NCBI GenBank assembly: GCA_944391115.1
Contig: CALXSJ010000012.1
Coordinates: 1 to 41,629 of the forward strand
Length of the DNA stretch: 41,629 nt
Origin: an uncultured Victivallales bacterium
GTDB lineage: Bacteria > Verrucomicrobiota > Lentisphaeria > Victivallales > UBA1829
Reading direction: 5' to 3'
The translations under genes and the position numbers were made by a program. Each line of letters begins with the position of its first letter. The stretch's first letter is position 1. A model generated the notes under the pieces. That model had not been told where the DNA came from, made no database searches, and saw nothing but the letters and a program-made list of their open reading frames with translations. This document shows positions 1 through 8,369 of the stretch, one piece after another.

Positions 1-110
1 TCAGTAGCACACTTTTTTAGGTTCAGCCATCTTTTTTTACAATTTACACCTGCTTTCTTTTACCATAGCAACTTTCCCTTGCAGTGAAATTCCATTGCCG
101 TTTCCCTGCG
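1..110. other. Left-edge intergenic sequence
   Basis: This stretch lies downstream of the last gene of the minus-strand DUF4838 operon. It is AT-rich with several T and A tracts. I see no hairpin strong enough to call a terminator and no convincing gene. A 9-codon minus-strand frame at the very edge is too short to support. Confidence 0.5.
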
Positions 111-2399
111 TCAGAATGCCAGTGCGGCCTGACGTTTTCCCGGAAAAACTCCTTCCGGCGTACTTTCCGGCGTCCCCTCTCCGTATTTTTCCCGCCGGAT
201 CATCAGGATGGAGGGAAAAGTCTTCCGGTTTTCCGGTTCGATTTCAAGTGCCTTCAGGGGAATCGCCAGCAACGCTCTCCATGCGCCTCCGCCGCTGTCC
301 GAAGCCAGCACTTTCCAGCCGGAACTCCAGCGTCTGTTCGAGTTGAGGGAGTCATAATGGTTGCCGTTTCCGTCGACGGCAAAGCAATAGGTGCGCGCAC
401 CTTTTTCAAAACGGATTTCGACATGATCGCCAAGCGGCCACGCCTCGGAACCGGATTTTTTCATGAAAACCGGAGACGGATGTTCCGCCGTGATGCGGAT
501 ATAAAGCGTTGTGCCGTCCGTCAGGAGGCGCGCTTCCGTTTTATGAGGCGCCGCTTCCGTTTTTCCCCAGTTGAAGTATCCCGGGATCCGGAAATTGTCC
601 AGAATCAGTGCGTTTTCATAGCATGTGGCGTGGAAATCCGCGAACTTTTCATCCTGATCCATCCGGGGGACGGTATTCATTCCCAGTTTGCCGCGGACAA
701 GAAGCCACTGTTTTTTCAGAGCCCGGATCATGGCAAGTGAATTCGGATGCCGTGCCGCACGCTCCGCGCGGCAGAGCGCGTCAAAACATTTCTTTTCCAG
801 TCCGGTATGGAGGACGGTATTGACGAAATTCGGTCTTTTCCCTTCGCTTTTCCGGAATCCCTCGTCCAGAAGATCGTAAAATGTTTTCATTTCCGGGGCC
901 GCCTCCCGGAAAGTGCGCTTCAGATAATAATCCCGGAGCATGCGCGGATCCTGCGCCGGATTCCAGAACAGGCGAGCCAGAATCCAGGCGGAAATGCTGT
1001 TTGCGTCCCATTCCGATTTCATGGTGTGGCCGCTGAATTTTTTTTCACTGTCTGGTGTCAGTTCGGAAAGGATGCCGGGACCGCCCATCGCTTTCAGGGC
1101 GCGCAGATCATGGACGATTTTCCGTTCAATGCCGGAAACGCCGCTGATTTCCGCAAATCCGCTGGCATAGGAACGATAATATTCATAAAAGAAAATGCGT
1201 CCGGGGAAACGTCTGTTCCATTCTTCCAGACGGCGTTTCCAGACCGGAGACTGCCGTTTGTCCAGCAGTGGATACCTGGGATTGACGCCTCCGATCGGAC
1301 AATAGGAAACGGCAATGGCCGGATCCAGTTCGCAGGCCGGCGGTTCCGCGGCATAGAAGTATCCGTATCCCGCAAAAAGAGTTTTCGGGAAATCGCTTTT
1401 CATACGCCGCACAATCTGATTCACGAAGATCCAGTAGCGGGTGGAGAAGTAAAGGGGATCGACCTGCGGATCGTCGCTTTTCCGGATCAGAGTCTTTCCG
1501 CCGGGCAGCGGAATCGGGGCAAGGCATTTTTCACACTGGCACATGGTCCAGGAATCACGGAATCCGATGGTGAAGAGATCCGGTTTTTCCCGGAAAGATT
1601 CCAGTCTCTTTTTCAAATTGGCGACGGCGGTTTCCAGCAGTTCCGGACAGGTCAGACAAAGGGTTTCCGGTTCGCGTTTTCCTGTCAGTTTGGAATAACC
1701 GAAAAATTCCGGATTGCTTTTGAAATACTGTCCGGGATGCGCCAGCCACCAGTAAATATGTCCCCCCTCGCAGCTCAGAAAATCAAATTCGTTTCCCGCG
1801 TGGACCGGCGAGGTCTGATCCGCCCAGTTCCCCCGGTTGCGCAGCACCCAGATTCCTGTCGGACGGTCTCTCCGGACCGCCACGACGTTCCAGCCGTGAA
1901 GCCGGAAGGCGGGTTTTTCCAGCATGGACAGTTCCCGGAATTTCAGAGTGGGATTCCGGGAAAATATGCATCCCGTTTTTTCGTCGGGACGCGCCCAGAT
2001 GATGTCCGTGTTCTTTTCCAGAAGCGCCGCCGCGGCATAGGCCGAGGCGCGCGGCACATCGCCGAACAGGTAAATGTGATTTCCCTTTGTCCTGACTGCG
2101 AACCCGTCGCTTCCGCGCAGTTCCGCGATTTCCTTTTTCCAGACCTGTTCCGCAAACTCTTTCCCGATGAAGATCGTGACGGGCCTGTCCTGCTTCATTT
2201 CGTGGACGAGGGGGAGTTCCGCGCCGGAAATTTCCCGGATCCAGTGTCTGAGATCCCGTGCGGCAAATTGTTCCGCATGGGGCGCGTTCCGGGCAACCGC
2301 AATGTTTGCGCAGGGAATCCCGTCCCGTGTGATTTCGAGCGCCCCCGAAGAGAGGAGAGGGCAGATCCAGAGCAGCAGCAGAAAACAGATTTCCTTCAT
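111..2399 (-). CDS. Secreted DUF4838 protein with C-terminal sugar-binding-like domain
   Basis: A 762-residue exported protein. Residues 1-19 form a signal peptide (hydrophobic LLLLWICPLL core). Residues about 25-120 resemble the N-terminal domain found in alpha-glucuronidase-like enzymes (HAEQFAARDL, a region for binding and substrate presentation). The middle, about 200-540, is DUF4838, recognisable from the tryptophan-rich WWLAHPGQYF segment and the paired-cysteine SWTMCQCEKC motif. The last 150 residues look like a CBM9-like beta-sandwich (WPLGDHVEIRF, YCFAVDGNG, a late MIRREKYG). The family is common in Lentisphaerae and Planctomycetes glycan-degradation loci; no reaction is known to me. 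It is the last gene of an operon, 12 nt after a longer paralogue. Polysaccharide binding or cleavage outside the cytoplasm is an inference. Confidence 0.85.
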   Translation of the reverse strand: MKEICFLLLLWICPLLSSGALEITRDGIPCANIAVARNAPHAEQFAARDLRHWIREISGAELPLVHEMKQDRPVTIFIGKEFAEQVWKKEIAELRGSDGFAVRTKGNHIYLFGDVPRASAYAAAALLEKNTDIIWARPDEKTGCIFSRNPTLKFRELSMLEKPAFRLHGWNVVAVRRDRPTGIWVLRNRGNWADQTSPVHAGNEFDFLSCEGGHIYWWLAHPGQYFKSNPEFFGYSKLTGKREPETLCLTCPELLETAVANLKKRLESFREKPDLFTIGFRDSWTMCQCEKCLAPIPLPGGKTLIRKSDDPQVDPLYFSTRYWIFVNQIVRRMKSDFPKTLFAGYGYFYAAEPPACELDPAIAVSYCPIGGVNPRYPLLDKRQSPVWKRRLEEWNRRFPGRIFFYEYYRSYASGFAEISGVSGIERKIVHDLRALKAMGGPGILSELTPDSEKKFSGHTMKSEWDANSISAWILARLFWNPAQDPRMLRDYYLKRTFREAAPEMKTFYDLLDEGFRKSEGKRPNFVNTVLHTGLEKKCFDALCRAERAARHPNSLAMIRALKKQWLLVRGKLGMNTVPRMDQDEKFADFHATCYENALILDNFRIPGYFNWGKTEAAPHKTEARLLTDGTTLYIRITAEHPSPVFMKKSGSEAWPLGDHVEIRFEKGARTYCFAVDGNGNHYDSLNSNRRWSSGWKVLASDSGGGAWRALLAIPLKALEIEPENRKTFPSILMIRREKYGEGTPESTPEGVFPGKRQAALAF

Positions 2400-2411
2400 C
2401 GCCTTCTCCCC

Positions 2412-4826
2412 TCATTCGGCTTTCGTATACAGTGCGGAGGGACGCCATACGCCTTCGCCCCCGCCGGAATCATATCCGCGGACGGCCAGCAGATTTTCCG
2501 CTCCCGGCCTGAGCGCCTCCGAAACGTCCATCTCGAAAGATCTGTTCCAGTTGCGCGGATCCTCCTGACGACCGACCTCTTTCCCGTTCAGGAACACAAC
2601 CCCGGAGTCATCCAGCGACCCGATCCGGAGAAAGATTCTTTTCCCGGCCGGAAAGTCCGGCGCCTTGAAGCGGACGCGATAGTAGAAATATCCTCCGGCC
2701 TGAACGGAGTAACCCTGTGCGCTCGGCATGTTCCAGGTGGAAAGCAGCTGAAAGTCCCGGGAATCGTCATATTCCGGTTTTTCCAGTCCGCGCTTCTCTC
2801 CGGAGCCGTCCGCGTCAAGATGGAATTTCCAGTTTTCCGGCAGCGGGAACAGGTTTTCCACTTTTTCCGGCACCGGGGTCCCCGCGAAAAGTTCCTGGCG
2901 GTAACGCATATCTTCAGGCTTTTTTCCTGCCAGTTCTTTTCCCGGGCGTGGTGAAAGGTTGCTGAAATCCGTTGCAAGCAGCATTCCCGCCAGATCGTAA
3001 ACCGTTCTGTTTCCGGAGGAAATCTCATCAAGTCTTTCCTTGACCCAGTATTTGCGGACCCCCTCGGCACGCCGTCTGAAATCGGCAATGGCATCGGCCT
3101 TCCTCGTGTTGAGCGCCCTGGCGTAACTCCGGTAGGTTTCCGCCATCCGGAACATGGCTTCCATGGAGCGGCGGAAACGTTCCAGACGGATTTTTTCCTT
3201 GCCTGAAGCCGTGGCGGCCAGTCTGCGTAGCTGCGGGCGGTATTCCGCAATAAAGGAATCCGGGAGCATGTATGACGTATCCGCCGCGCTTCCGAAATTG
3301 ATCCGTTCCATACGGAAGGAATTGCGAGTCATGCCGGTATAAAACCGGAAAATGATCGCTCCCGCATCTTTCCCGAAATATTCGCGGCAGAAATCTTTCA
3401 GGCGGTCTTCCGGCGTCAGAGTGGAATCCCATGTATACTGCGCCAGACTGCGGAGCAGGGGCCAGATGTATTCCGCCCGGTTCATGGCTTCCACTTCGAA
3501 CATGGACATGCCCATTTCCCGGCACCGGGCCGCCGCGCTCAGGATCTGCATCCCTGTCGGACTCCATGGAAAATTCGTGTAGCAGTAAAAGGTCAGACGT
3601 GCACCTGATTTCCTGATCTGTCCGAGTTCCTGCGAAAAGGTTCTGGAAAAAGGATAGCACGGTTCTCCCAGGGAGTTCTTTTCATGACTGTAGACAAAAC
3701 AGCCCATGCAGTAGATGTTCTGCGCCGTCCGGAATCCGTCAGGGGGACAACGGAGCTCCAGATACGGGGAGTGAACGGTCAGAAAACGCCGGGGATATTT
3801 TTCCGCGACCGCTTCCGCCACGCGATTGTAGAACGTCCAGACGAGGCGGTCCTTGCGGTAAGTTCCTTCCCCGGAGACTTTTGCGCATTCCGGACACTCG
3901 CAGATCCCTTCCGTGTCCGAGAGCCCCATGGGAACTGTAAGCAGAGAGGCCAGATCGCTTTTGTCTTCTTCATAACGCCGGCAGGCGCTCAGCGCGTTTT
4001 CGATTGCCGTTTCCAGATTTTTCCGGTTTGTGAAACAGATCTGCCCGTCGCTGTAACGGCGTTTCCGGATGAAATCCATTCCTGTCACAAGCGCAAAGCG
4101 TTCCGGTTCCCTCTCCATCAGACCCTGTCTGACGGCCTTTGCGGTCAGTCCGGTCGCCGGTTTGATGTAATGTCCTGCAATATAAGGTGATATGCCGAAA
4201 TCGAATCCTTTTGCGGCAAAACGGGAAAGGTGCGCCTTGTTCCGGAGCAGCCAGAGCTGGTAATCCCGGACCGCGGAGGGATCGTTTCCGGCAAAATGAT
4301 TGTCCGCAGTGGAAGAGAGGGAAAAGGTCCGCATTTCAAAAGAGGGCGTATATTTTTTCTCTCCTGCGGCAATCCTGATCCGGTCGCCGGCCGGAATGTT
4401 TGTACCCGTTTCGCCGGGCGTCAGAAAACGGATACCGAGTTCTTCCAGATACTGATAGACACCGTAGAGAACCGCCAGGGAGGTGTTGCCGCGGATTGTC
4501 ACGAGGGGAAGGGGACGATCCGTCTTCCGGATGATGAATGCCTGCGGCGATTCCCTGTCCTTCCATTCCGTTTCAGGGCGGATTTCCAGAACAATTCCGC
4601 ATTCGCCGCGTCCGCGCGGACCCCATGCAATCGGCAGACGCGCTCCGGAAATGCGTTCCAGAAACGTCTGGAGTTCCAGAGAGGCCAGATGGAGCGCTTT
4701 GCCGTACTCCGCCGGCAGGAAGATTTTTCCGTCGCTGCGGGAATCCTTTACCAGCCATGCGTCCGCGGAAAGAGCGCCGGCGGAAAGAAAAACGGCCAGA
4801 AGAAAGATGCTTTTCAATTTCTGCAT
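2412..4826 (-). CDS. Secreted DUF4838 protein with galactose-binding-like C-terminus
   Basis: An 804-residue exported protein. The signal peptide covers residues 1-21 (FLLAVFLSAGALSADA). An N-terminal glucuronidase-like domain follows (ELQTFLERISGARLPI), then DUF4838 at about 190-520 with the cysteine motif GICECPECAKVSG. The last 130 residues read as a jelly-roll domain of the glycoside hydrolase 2 sugar-binding type (YYRVRFKAPDFPAGKR, VVFLNGKEVGR, GAENLLAVRGYDSGG). It lies 31 nt after the pseudopilin-like gene and 12 nt before a DUF4838 paralogue, so all three are probably one transcript. The two paralogues share the central domain but carry different C-terminal binding modules, which suggests related activities on different glycans (inference). 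Confidence 0.85.
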   Translation of the reverse strand: MQKLKSIFLLAVFLSAGALSADAWLVKDSRSDGKIFLPAEYGKALHLASLELQTFLERISGARLPIAWGPRGRGECGIVLEIRPETEWKDRESPQAFIIRKTDRPLPLVTIRGNTSLAVLYGVYQYLEELGIRFLTPGETGTNIPAGDRIRIAAGEKKYTPSFEMRTFSLSSTADNHFAGNDPSAVRDYQLWLLRNKAHLSRFAAKGFDFGISPYIAGHYIKPATGLTAKAVRQGLMEREPERFALVTGMDFIRKRRYSDGQICFTNRKNLETAIENALSACRRYEEDKSDLASLLTVPMGLSDTEGICECPECAKVSGEGTYRKDRLVWTFYNRVAEAVAEKYPRRFLTVHSPYLELRCPPDGFRTAQNIYCMGCFVYSHEKNSLGEPCYPFSRTFSQELGQIRKSGARLTFYCYTNFPWSPTGMQILSAAARCREMGMSMFEVEAMNRAEYIWPLLRSLAQYTWDSTLTPEDRLKDFCREYFGKDAGAIIFRFYTGMTRNSFRMERINFGSAADTSYMLPDSFIAEYRPQLRRLAATASGKEKIRLERFRRSMEAMFRMAETYRSYARALNTRKADAIADFRRRAEGVRKYWVKERLDEISSGNRTVYDLAGMLLATDFSNLSPRPGKELAGKKPEDMRYRQELFAGTPVPEKVENLFPLPENWKFHLDADGSGEKRGLEKPEYDDSRDFQLLSTWNMPSAQGYSVQAGGYFYYRVRFKAPDFPAGKRIFLRIGSLDDSGVVFLNGKEVGRQEDPRNWNRSFEMDVSEALRPGAENLLAVRGYDSGGGEGVWRPSALYTKAE

Positions 4827-4857
4827 GATTGTTTCCTCATCTCAGTTTTCAGCCCGG

Positions 4858-5688
4858 TCAGGGGTTTTTCAGGAGAATGTCAAGCGTTTTTCCCGCCGGC
4901 GGTCTTGTCATGAGCGCGCCGTGGAAATCCGCGAAAAAAACTGTCACGCTGTTGCTGTGCCGCGTATACGGAATCCGCAGTTCTTCGATCCGGGTCTGGT
5001 TGATTGAGTTGATTCCGCTGGCGGAATTGCTGCAGGAATGACATTCCAGCAGCAGAAAGGTTCTGGACGGAAAGAGCAGACGCCGCAGGGGAGTTTTTGT
5101 CCCCGCATTGTCCACCGTGCCGTTGATGCGCGGGAATACGCTCATATTGGCCGTCCAGTCCGTCTCCTCGTTCATGTAGGCTCCGTCGATCATGATGGCG
5201 GCGGGACAGCGGTAGATTTTCCATTTCGGGGAATTCGGGTCGATCTTGCGGATCTGCGGCCTGTCTTTCACGGAAATATGCAGATAATCGCTGATCAGCA
5301 TGTCATGCCACCGGACCGCGGTTACATCCCCTTCCGGCTTGTACAGGCAGAACGGAAGTTCCCGGTAATCGCTCTCATAGACTGCCAGCGCCTTTCCCCA
5401 TTGGCCGAGGCGTCCGAGGCAGGTGATTGCATGCGCTTTTTCCTTTGCCTTGCTCAGTGCGGGCAGAAGCAGCGCCGCAAGAATCGCAATGATCGCAACT
5501 ACAACAAGAAGCTCTATCAATGTAAATGATCCGCATTTCACTGAAACGTGGGAGGAATGGAAATGGCCGGCATGGCTTTTTTCCTCCCTGCTGTTTCTGC
5601 AGAAGTCATGGAGCAAATCCATTTTTCCGGATAGAATTCTCTGGCGCAGTTTTCCTGCGGCAACGGTTTTTTTCCTGTTCATAAGCAT
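4858..5688 (-). CDS. Pseudopilin-like protein with prepilin N-terminal motif
   Basis: A 276-residue protein carrying the type IV/II pseudopilin signature [10 protein letters not shown], followed by a long hydrophobic helix ([20 protein letters not shown]) at residues about 54-85. The helix glutamate at position +5 is kept (E59), but the residue before the conserved Phe is Ser rather than Gly. A degenerate form of the H-X9-DG C-terminal signature seen in planctomycete-type pseudopilins appears as [15 protein letters not shown]. The start at 5688 is chosen because AAAGG lies 9 nt upstream and the transcript from the consensus promoter would begin near 5713. An in-frame ATG at 5754 lies inside the promoter and is rejected. 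The basic leader of about 53 residues is unusually long; a later ATG at 5622 would shorten it. It is the first gene of the DUF4838 operon. Its role in secretion or surface display is inferred. Confidence 0.8.
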   Translation of the reverse strand: MLMNRKKTVAAGKLRQRILSGKMDLLHDFCRNSREEKSHAGHFHSSHVSVKCGSFTLIELLVVVAIIAILAALLLPALSKAKEKAHAITCLGRLGQWGKALAVYESDYRELPFCLYKPEGDVTAVRWHDMLISDYLHISVKDRPQIRKIDPNSPKWKIYRCPAAIMIDGAYMNEETDWTANMSVFPRINGTVDNAGTKTPLRRLLFPSRTFLLLECHSCSNSASGINSINQTRIEELRIPYTRHSNSVTVFFADFHGALMTRPPAGKTLDILLKNP

Positions 5689-5719
5689 AAAGAACAACCT
5701 TTCTGCGGGTTCACTGTAA

Positions 5720-5748
5720 ATTATAATCGGAACGTTCCGATTTGTCAA
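5720..5748 (-). promoter_or_regulatory. Consensus sigma-70 promoter of the pseudopilin-DUF4838 operon
   Basis: On the minus strand TTGACA (5748-5743) and TATAAT (5725-5720) are both perfect consensus and exactly 17 bp apart. The predicted start near 5713 leaves a leader of about 25 nt before the ATG at 5688. The AT-rich stretch AAAAAACTCGTTTTTT just upstream could act as an UP element. Such a strong promoter would need tight repression, which the operator in its spacer could provide. Confidence 0.85.
5725..5742. promoter_or_regulatory. Perfect 18-bp palindromic operator, LacI-type
   Basis: AATCGGAACGTTCCGATT is a perfect palindrome centred on CG, as is typical of LacI/GalR-family operators. 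It fills the spacer between the -35 and -10 elements, so a bound repressor would block RNA polymerase. The LacI-family gene starting 1.3 kb upstream on the same strand is the obvious candidate ligand (inference). Confidence 0.75.
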
Positions 5749-6073
5749 GGGCAAAACCTGAAAAAACTCGTTTTTTATTTGGAAGAGGCGGAGAGACAGA
5801 TTGTTCCGGATCCAGTCCGGATCGTTATGCGCTTCGGCGGAAATGGCGGAAAACGCCGGGCGCGGCCGGCAGAGGCGGCAGATGCGCGCGGCAGTGGCCG
5901 ATCCGGACTTCCTTTGTCATCGGGAAGCCTTTCTTTCCGGAGGATTTTCCTGTGCCCGTGGTCCGCTGTTCCGGAAGCGGATTTCTCAAGGCGTCGGCTT
6001 CGGGTATTGACGATATCTGCATGCATCGAGAGAGTCGAGGCGGGGCAGATGGCTTTCCAAATGAGCGAATGCG
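5749..6073. other. Intergenic region between lacI-type gene and its presumed target
   Basis: About 325 nt with no gene I can support. On the minus strand a 31-codon frame (5920-5825) has an AAAGG seven bases before its ATG, but its product resembles nothing I know. TCCGGATC occurs twice in tandem at about 5809-5822 and could fold weakly. No U-tract terminator for the regulator gene is visible. Confidence 0.4.
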
Positions 6074-7063
6074 TCAGATGGAATCGCGGATCAGGAGTTC
6101 GGGCATCAGAGACAGGCTGATGAAATCCGCATCCGGGTTTTCCAGACGGCGGAAAAGCAGAGATATCAGTTTTTCCGCAATGGCTTCCGGGGGCACGAAG
6201 AAGGTGGTCAGGCTCGGGTGCAGATAACCGCTTTCCGGAATTCCGTCAAATCCGACGAATTTCATCTGTTCCGGAACGCGGATCCCGTATTTCACGGCCT
6301 GCGCCATTGCGGCCAGCGCCATATAGTCGTTATTGGCGATCAGGACATCCGGCAGAGTTTTGTCCCGCAGCAGCGTCTGCATGGCCTCGCCGGCCAGGCA
6401 GGGAGACAGAATGCCGCCAATCAGAAATTCCTTCCGGATCGGGATCCCGTGCTTTGCGAACAATTTGAGCAGAATCGCAGCCCGGCCCCGGTCAAGCGCA
6501 TTGGTCATGATCGCATAGTTCCGGCATCCCTTGCCCCGAAGAATTTCCAGGAGACGCTCATATGCGCATTCCATGCAGGGAAAACTGCTGAACGAATCAT
6601 AATCGCCGGGCTCCTGCCAGCGGATCACAGGCACGCCGCATTTTTCCAGATGAATGCCGGAAAGCTGTCCGGTGATGATTCCGTCGACGCCTCGGGAGAG
6701 CAGCATGTCAAGGGCTCTTTGAATGGTTTCCACATCATCATAGCTTTCCCAGAAGGCGAACAGGGCGGTATATCCGTGATCGGCAAGACGGCGCTGAAGA
6801 TTCAGAACGATATTGCCGTAAAAGCTGTTGGCAGGCTCCGGCAGCATGATTCCGACCGTAGAGGTTTTCTGGAGACGCAGCGCCTTTGCGGAACGGTTTG
6901 GCAGATAGCCGAGACGCCGCACCGCTTCATAAATTTTTTCCCGTGTTTTCTGTGCCACCTTGTGCGCTGTCCGCGTATCCATGGCGCATGCTACAGTTGT
7001 TTTCGAACATCCGCATTCTTCGGCGATGTCGATAATCGTGACTCGTCCCCGCTGACCCGGCAT
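6074..7063 (-). CDS. LacI/GalR-family transcriptional regulator
   Basis: A 329-residue repressor-type regulator. The N-terminal helix-turn-helix reads VTIIDIAEECGCSKTTV (residues about 8-24). The hinge follows with the family motif LGYLPNRSAKALR, which contains the minor-groove-contacting region. From about residue 66 the periplasmic-binding-protein-like effector domain begins (TVGIMLPEPANSFYG), with VDGIITG and late VGFDGIPESGYLHPSLTTF. The last is the classic dimer and effector segment. The start is supported by GGGGTG about 7 nt upstream. The gene has its own promoter and is followed by the pseudopilin-DUF4838 operon, whose promoter contains a perfect LacI-type palindrome, so local sugar-responsive repression is likely. 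The effector is unknown. Confidence 0.92.
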   Translation of the reverse strand: MPGQRGRVTIIDIAEECGCSKTTVACAMDTRTAHKVAQKTREKIYEAVRRLGYLPNRSAKALRLQKTSTVGIMLPEPANSFYGNIVLNLQRRLADHGYTALFAFWESYDDVETIQRALDMLLSRGVDGIITGQLSGIHLEKCGVPVIRWQEPGDYDSFSSFPCMECAYERLLEILRGKGCRNYAIMTNALDRGRAAILLKLFAKHGIPIRKEFLIGGILSPCLAGEAMQTLLRDKTLPDVLIANNDYMALAAMAQAVKYGIRVPEQMKFVGFDGIPESGYLHPSLTTFFVPPEAIAEKLISLLFRRLENPDADFISLSLMPELLIRDSI

Positions 7064-7084
7064 TCTGCACCCCGCATTGAAAAT

Positions 7085-7104
7085 TCATGCATTATACTGC
7101 ATGA
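7085..7104. promoter_or_regulatory. Inverted repeat over the -10 of the lacI-type gene
   Basis: TCATGCA and TGCATGA (7-bp perfect arms, 6-nt spacer) flank and overlap the -10 box of the regulator gene. It lacks the central CG of the palindrome at 5725-5742, so it is probably the site of another protein rather than an autoregulatory site. Confidence 0.45.
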
Positions 7105-7119
7105 TAAGCGAAAATGCAA
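7091..7119 (-). promoter_or_regulatory. Promoter of the lacI-type gene
   Basis: Minus strand: TTGCAT (7119-7114), a 17-bp spacer, then TATAAT (7096-7091). The -10 is perfect and the -35 matches at three of six positions. The predicted start near 7084 gives a leader of about 20 nt. Confidence 0.6.
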
Positions 7120-7513
7120 TTCCCGAACCCTGAATAATGGCAGATAAAAGTCTGGGTGCGCGAATTTCCGGTGACCGGACGGCATGACTGGATATGCACT
7201 CCGTCAGGCTGCCGCGCCCCGGAGGCCCGGGCGGAGACAATTCCGTTGACAATGGATGCGCAACATGGCAATGAAGCAAGAAGTTCGACTTCTTCATCCT
7301 CCTCAAGCTCAGAACGGCCATAGGAACACACATTCCGGCAGACAGCATAAAGTTCATTGGCGCGTCTTGCTCCTGAGGAACGGGAAAAAGAAAGAGCCGG
7401 GGATACGCCTATGGGGGGGATGATATAAGACGCACCCCGGCAAAATATCAGAGTTTAAATTACTTGCCTTTTTTAAAAAATCCAGAAGGTGAACAGGGTT
7501 TTTTCCGCTTTTT
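7120..7513. other. Intergenic region with few recognisable signals
   Basis: About 390 nt between the regulator promoter and the UPF0489 gene. It holds a 7-bp inverted repeat AAGAAGT/ACTTCTT with a 3-nt spacer at 7278-7294 and the long hairpin described at 7396-7441. Frames on the minus strand (for example 7331-7092) resemble nothing I know, and I do not call them genes. Confidence 0.45.
7396..7441 (-). repeat. Long hairpin downstream of the UPF0489 gene
   Basis: Perfect 7-bp arms GCCGGGG/CCCCGGC continue, after a one-base bulge, into six more pairs. Two of the six are G-U wobbles only in minus-strand RNA and A-C mismatches on the plus strand. That asymmetry fits an RNA element transcribed on the minus strand, about 70 nt after the UPF0489 stop. 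There is no U tract, so a processing or stability element is as likely as a terminator. Confidence 0.4.
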
Positions 7514-8206
7514 TCAAGCCTGCTGCCCGGAAATCATCCGCAGGAGAGTTTCCTCGAAAACGGAAACGGGAGTTTTTCCGTAATCCATATTCAGCAGGCG
7601 GACCCAGTCACGTTCCCGCGCAATGGTTATGACAGCGGATTTCCGGATCAGTTCCCGGAAAAGCGAAGAATCTTCCGGATGTACGGATTTTTCCCCTTTG
7701 AAATAATCCAGGTCGATATCCAGAATAAACGGCAGGTCCGGGGGCAGAGGGGCGCGTTCGAGATTCGCGGACAGGAATTCCGTTTCCAGAGCGCGGGCAT
7801 AGTAACGGGCAAGCGTTTCAAGCCTCTCATCCGGGGGGGGATCGTGGACGATCCGGATTGCCGGATTGACGTCGCGGGAGAAGTTTACATGAGAAAAGAC
7901 AGTCGCCGAGGCGATGATGCCGTTGCGGATTGCAAAATCGAAATGCTCGTCGTGCCGGAGGTCTTTCAAGGCGTTTTCGATTGCCTCATCTGTATGGGCT
8001 GCGATTTGTTTTTCATGTTTTTTTTCATGGGTTTCGTCATAATGCGTGAACGCCGGAAGGGTGTCGGTGTGGTGATCAAGCGTGAGAACGTGCGGCGCGA
8101 TTCCGAGTCTGTCCCGTTCGCGCGCCCAGGGATGCAGCGCATGATGATGGTCTTCCACAAGATAAACGGTTTTTCCATTGATGTTTTTTTGCAGAACCCG
8201 GGTCAT
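7514..8206 (-). CDS. UPF0489 family protein (arginase-like fold)
   Basis: A 230-residue protein of the UPF0489 family, identified from VYLVEDHHHALHPW (residues about 14-27), LTLDHHTDTLPAF (about 41-53) and DLPFILDIDLDYF (about 163-175). These carry the Asp/His clusters expected to hold two metal ions in a ureohydrolase-like site. Members of this family include peptide arginases (OspR type) that turn Arg into ornithine in ribosomal peptide products; whether this copy acts on a peptide cannot be told. I find no RiPP precursor nearby. The start has AAAGGAG six bases upstream. It is a single gene divergent from two repeat-rich surface proteins. Confidence 0.8.
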   Translation of the reverse strand: MTRVLQKNINGKTVYLVEDHHHALHPWARERDRLGIAPHVLTLDHHTDTLPAFTHYDETHEKKHEKQIAAHTDEAIENALKDLRHDEHFDFAIRNGIIASATVFSHVNFSRDVNPAIRIVHDPPPDERLETLARYYARALETEFLSANLERAPLPPDLPFILDIDLDYFKGEKSVHPEDSSLFRELIRKSAVITIARERDWVRLLNMDYGKTPVSVFEETLLRMISGQQA

Positions 8207-8301
8207 TGGAGACTCCTTTTGTTAAGGATCAAACGGAAGCGGTTGTCGGATATTTTCCGTTTTACACAGATATTTTGCATATTTCCGTTCTTTTTGAGCT
8301 T

Positions 8302-8349
8302 ATCCCGGCTTGAAGATTGTCCATCCCGGTATAAATTAAAGAACGGGAT
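8302..8349. promoter_or_regulatory. Helically phased ATCCCG sites upstream of surface-protein gene
   Basis: ATCCCG begins at 8302 and 8323, and its reverse complement CGGGAT at 8344. The starts are exactly 21 bp (two helical turns) apart. The second and third form an inverted repeat around TATAAA at 8330-8335, a possible -10. The -35 is unclear. The layout fits a regulator binding on one DNA face. Confidence 0.45.
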
Positions 8350-8369
8350 AATATAGCCCCCGTCTGGCG

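Noticed and set aside
1-30. Nine-codon minus-strand frame at the left edge
   Set aside because: Too short, with no properly spaced ribosome site.
747-2954. A 735-codon open frame on the plus strand over the DUF4838 genes
   Set aside because: It lies opposite two clear minus-strand genes with signal peptides and family motifs; its product has no recognisable domain.
7092-7357. Possible small minus-strand genes upstream of the lacI-type gene
   Set aside because: Two overlapping short frames, no family resemblance, and ribosome sites too close to the starts.
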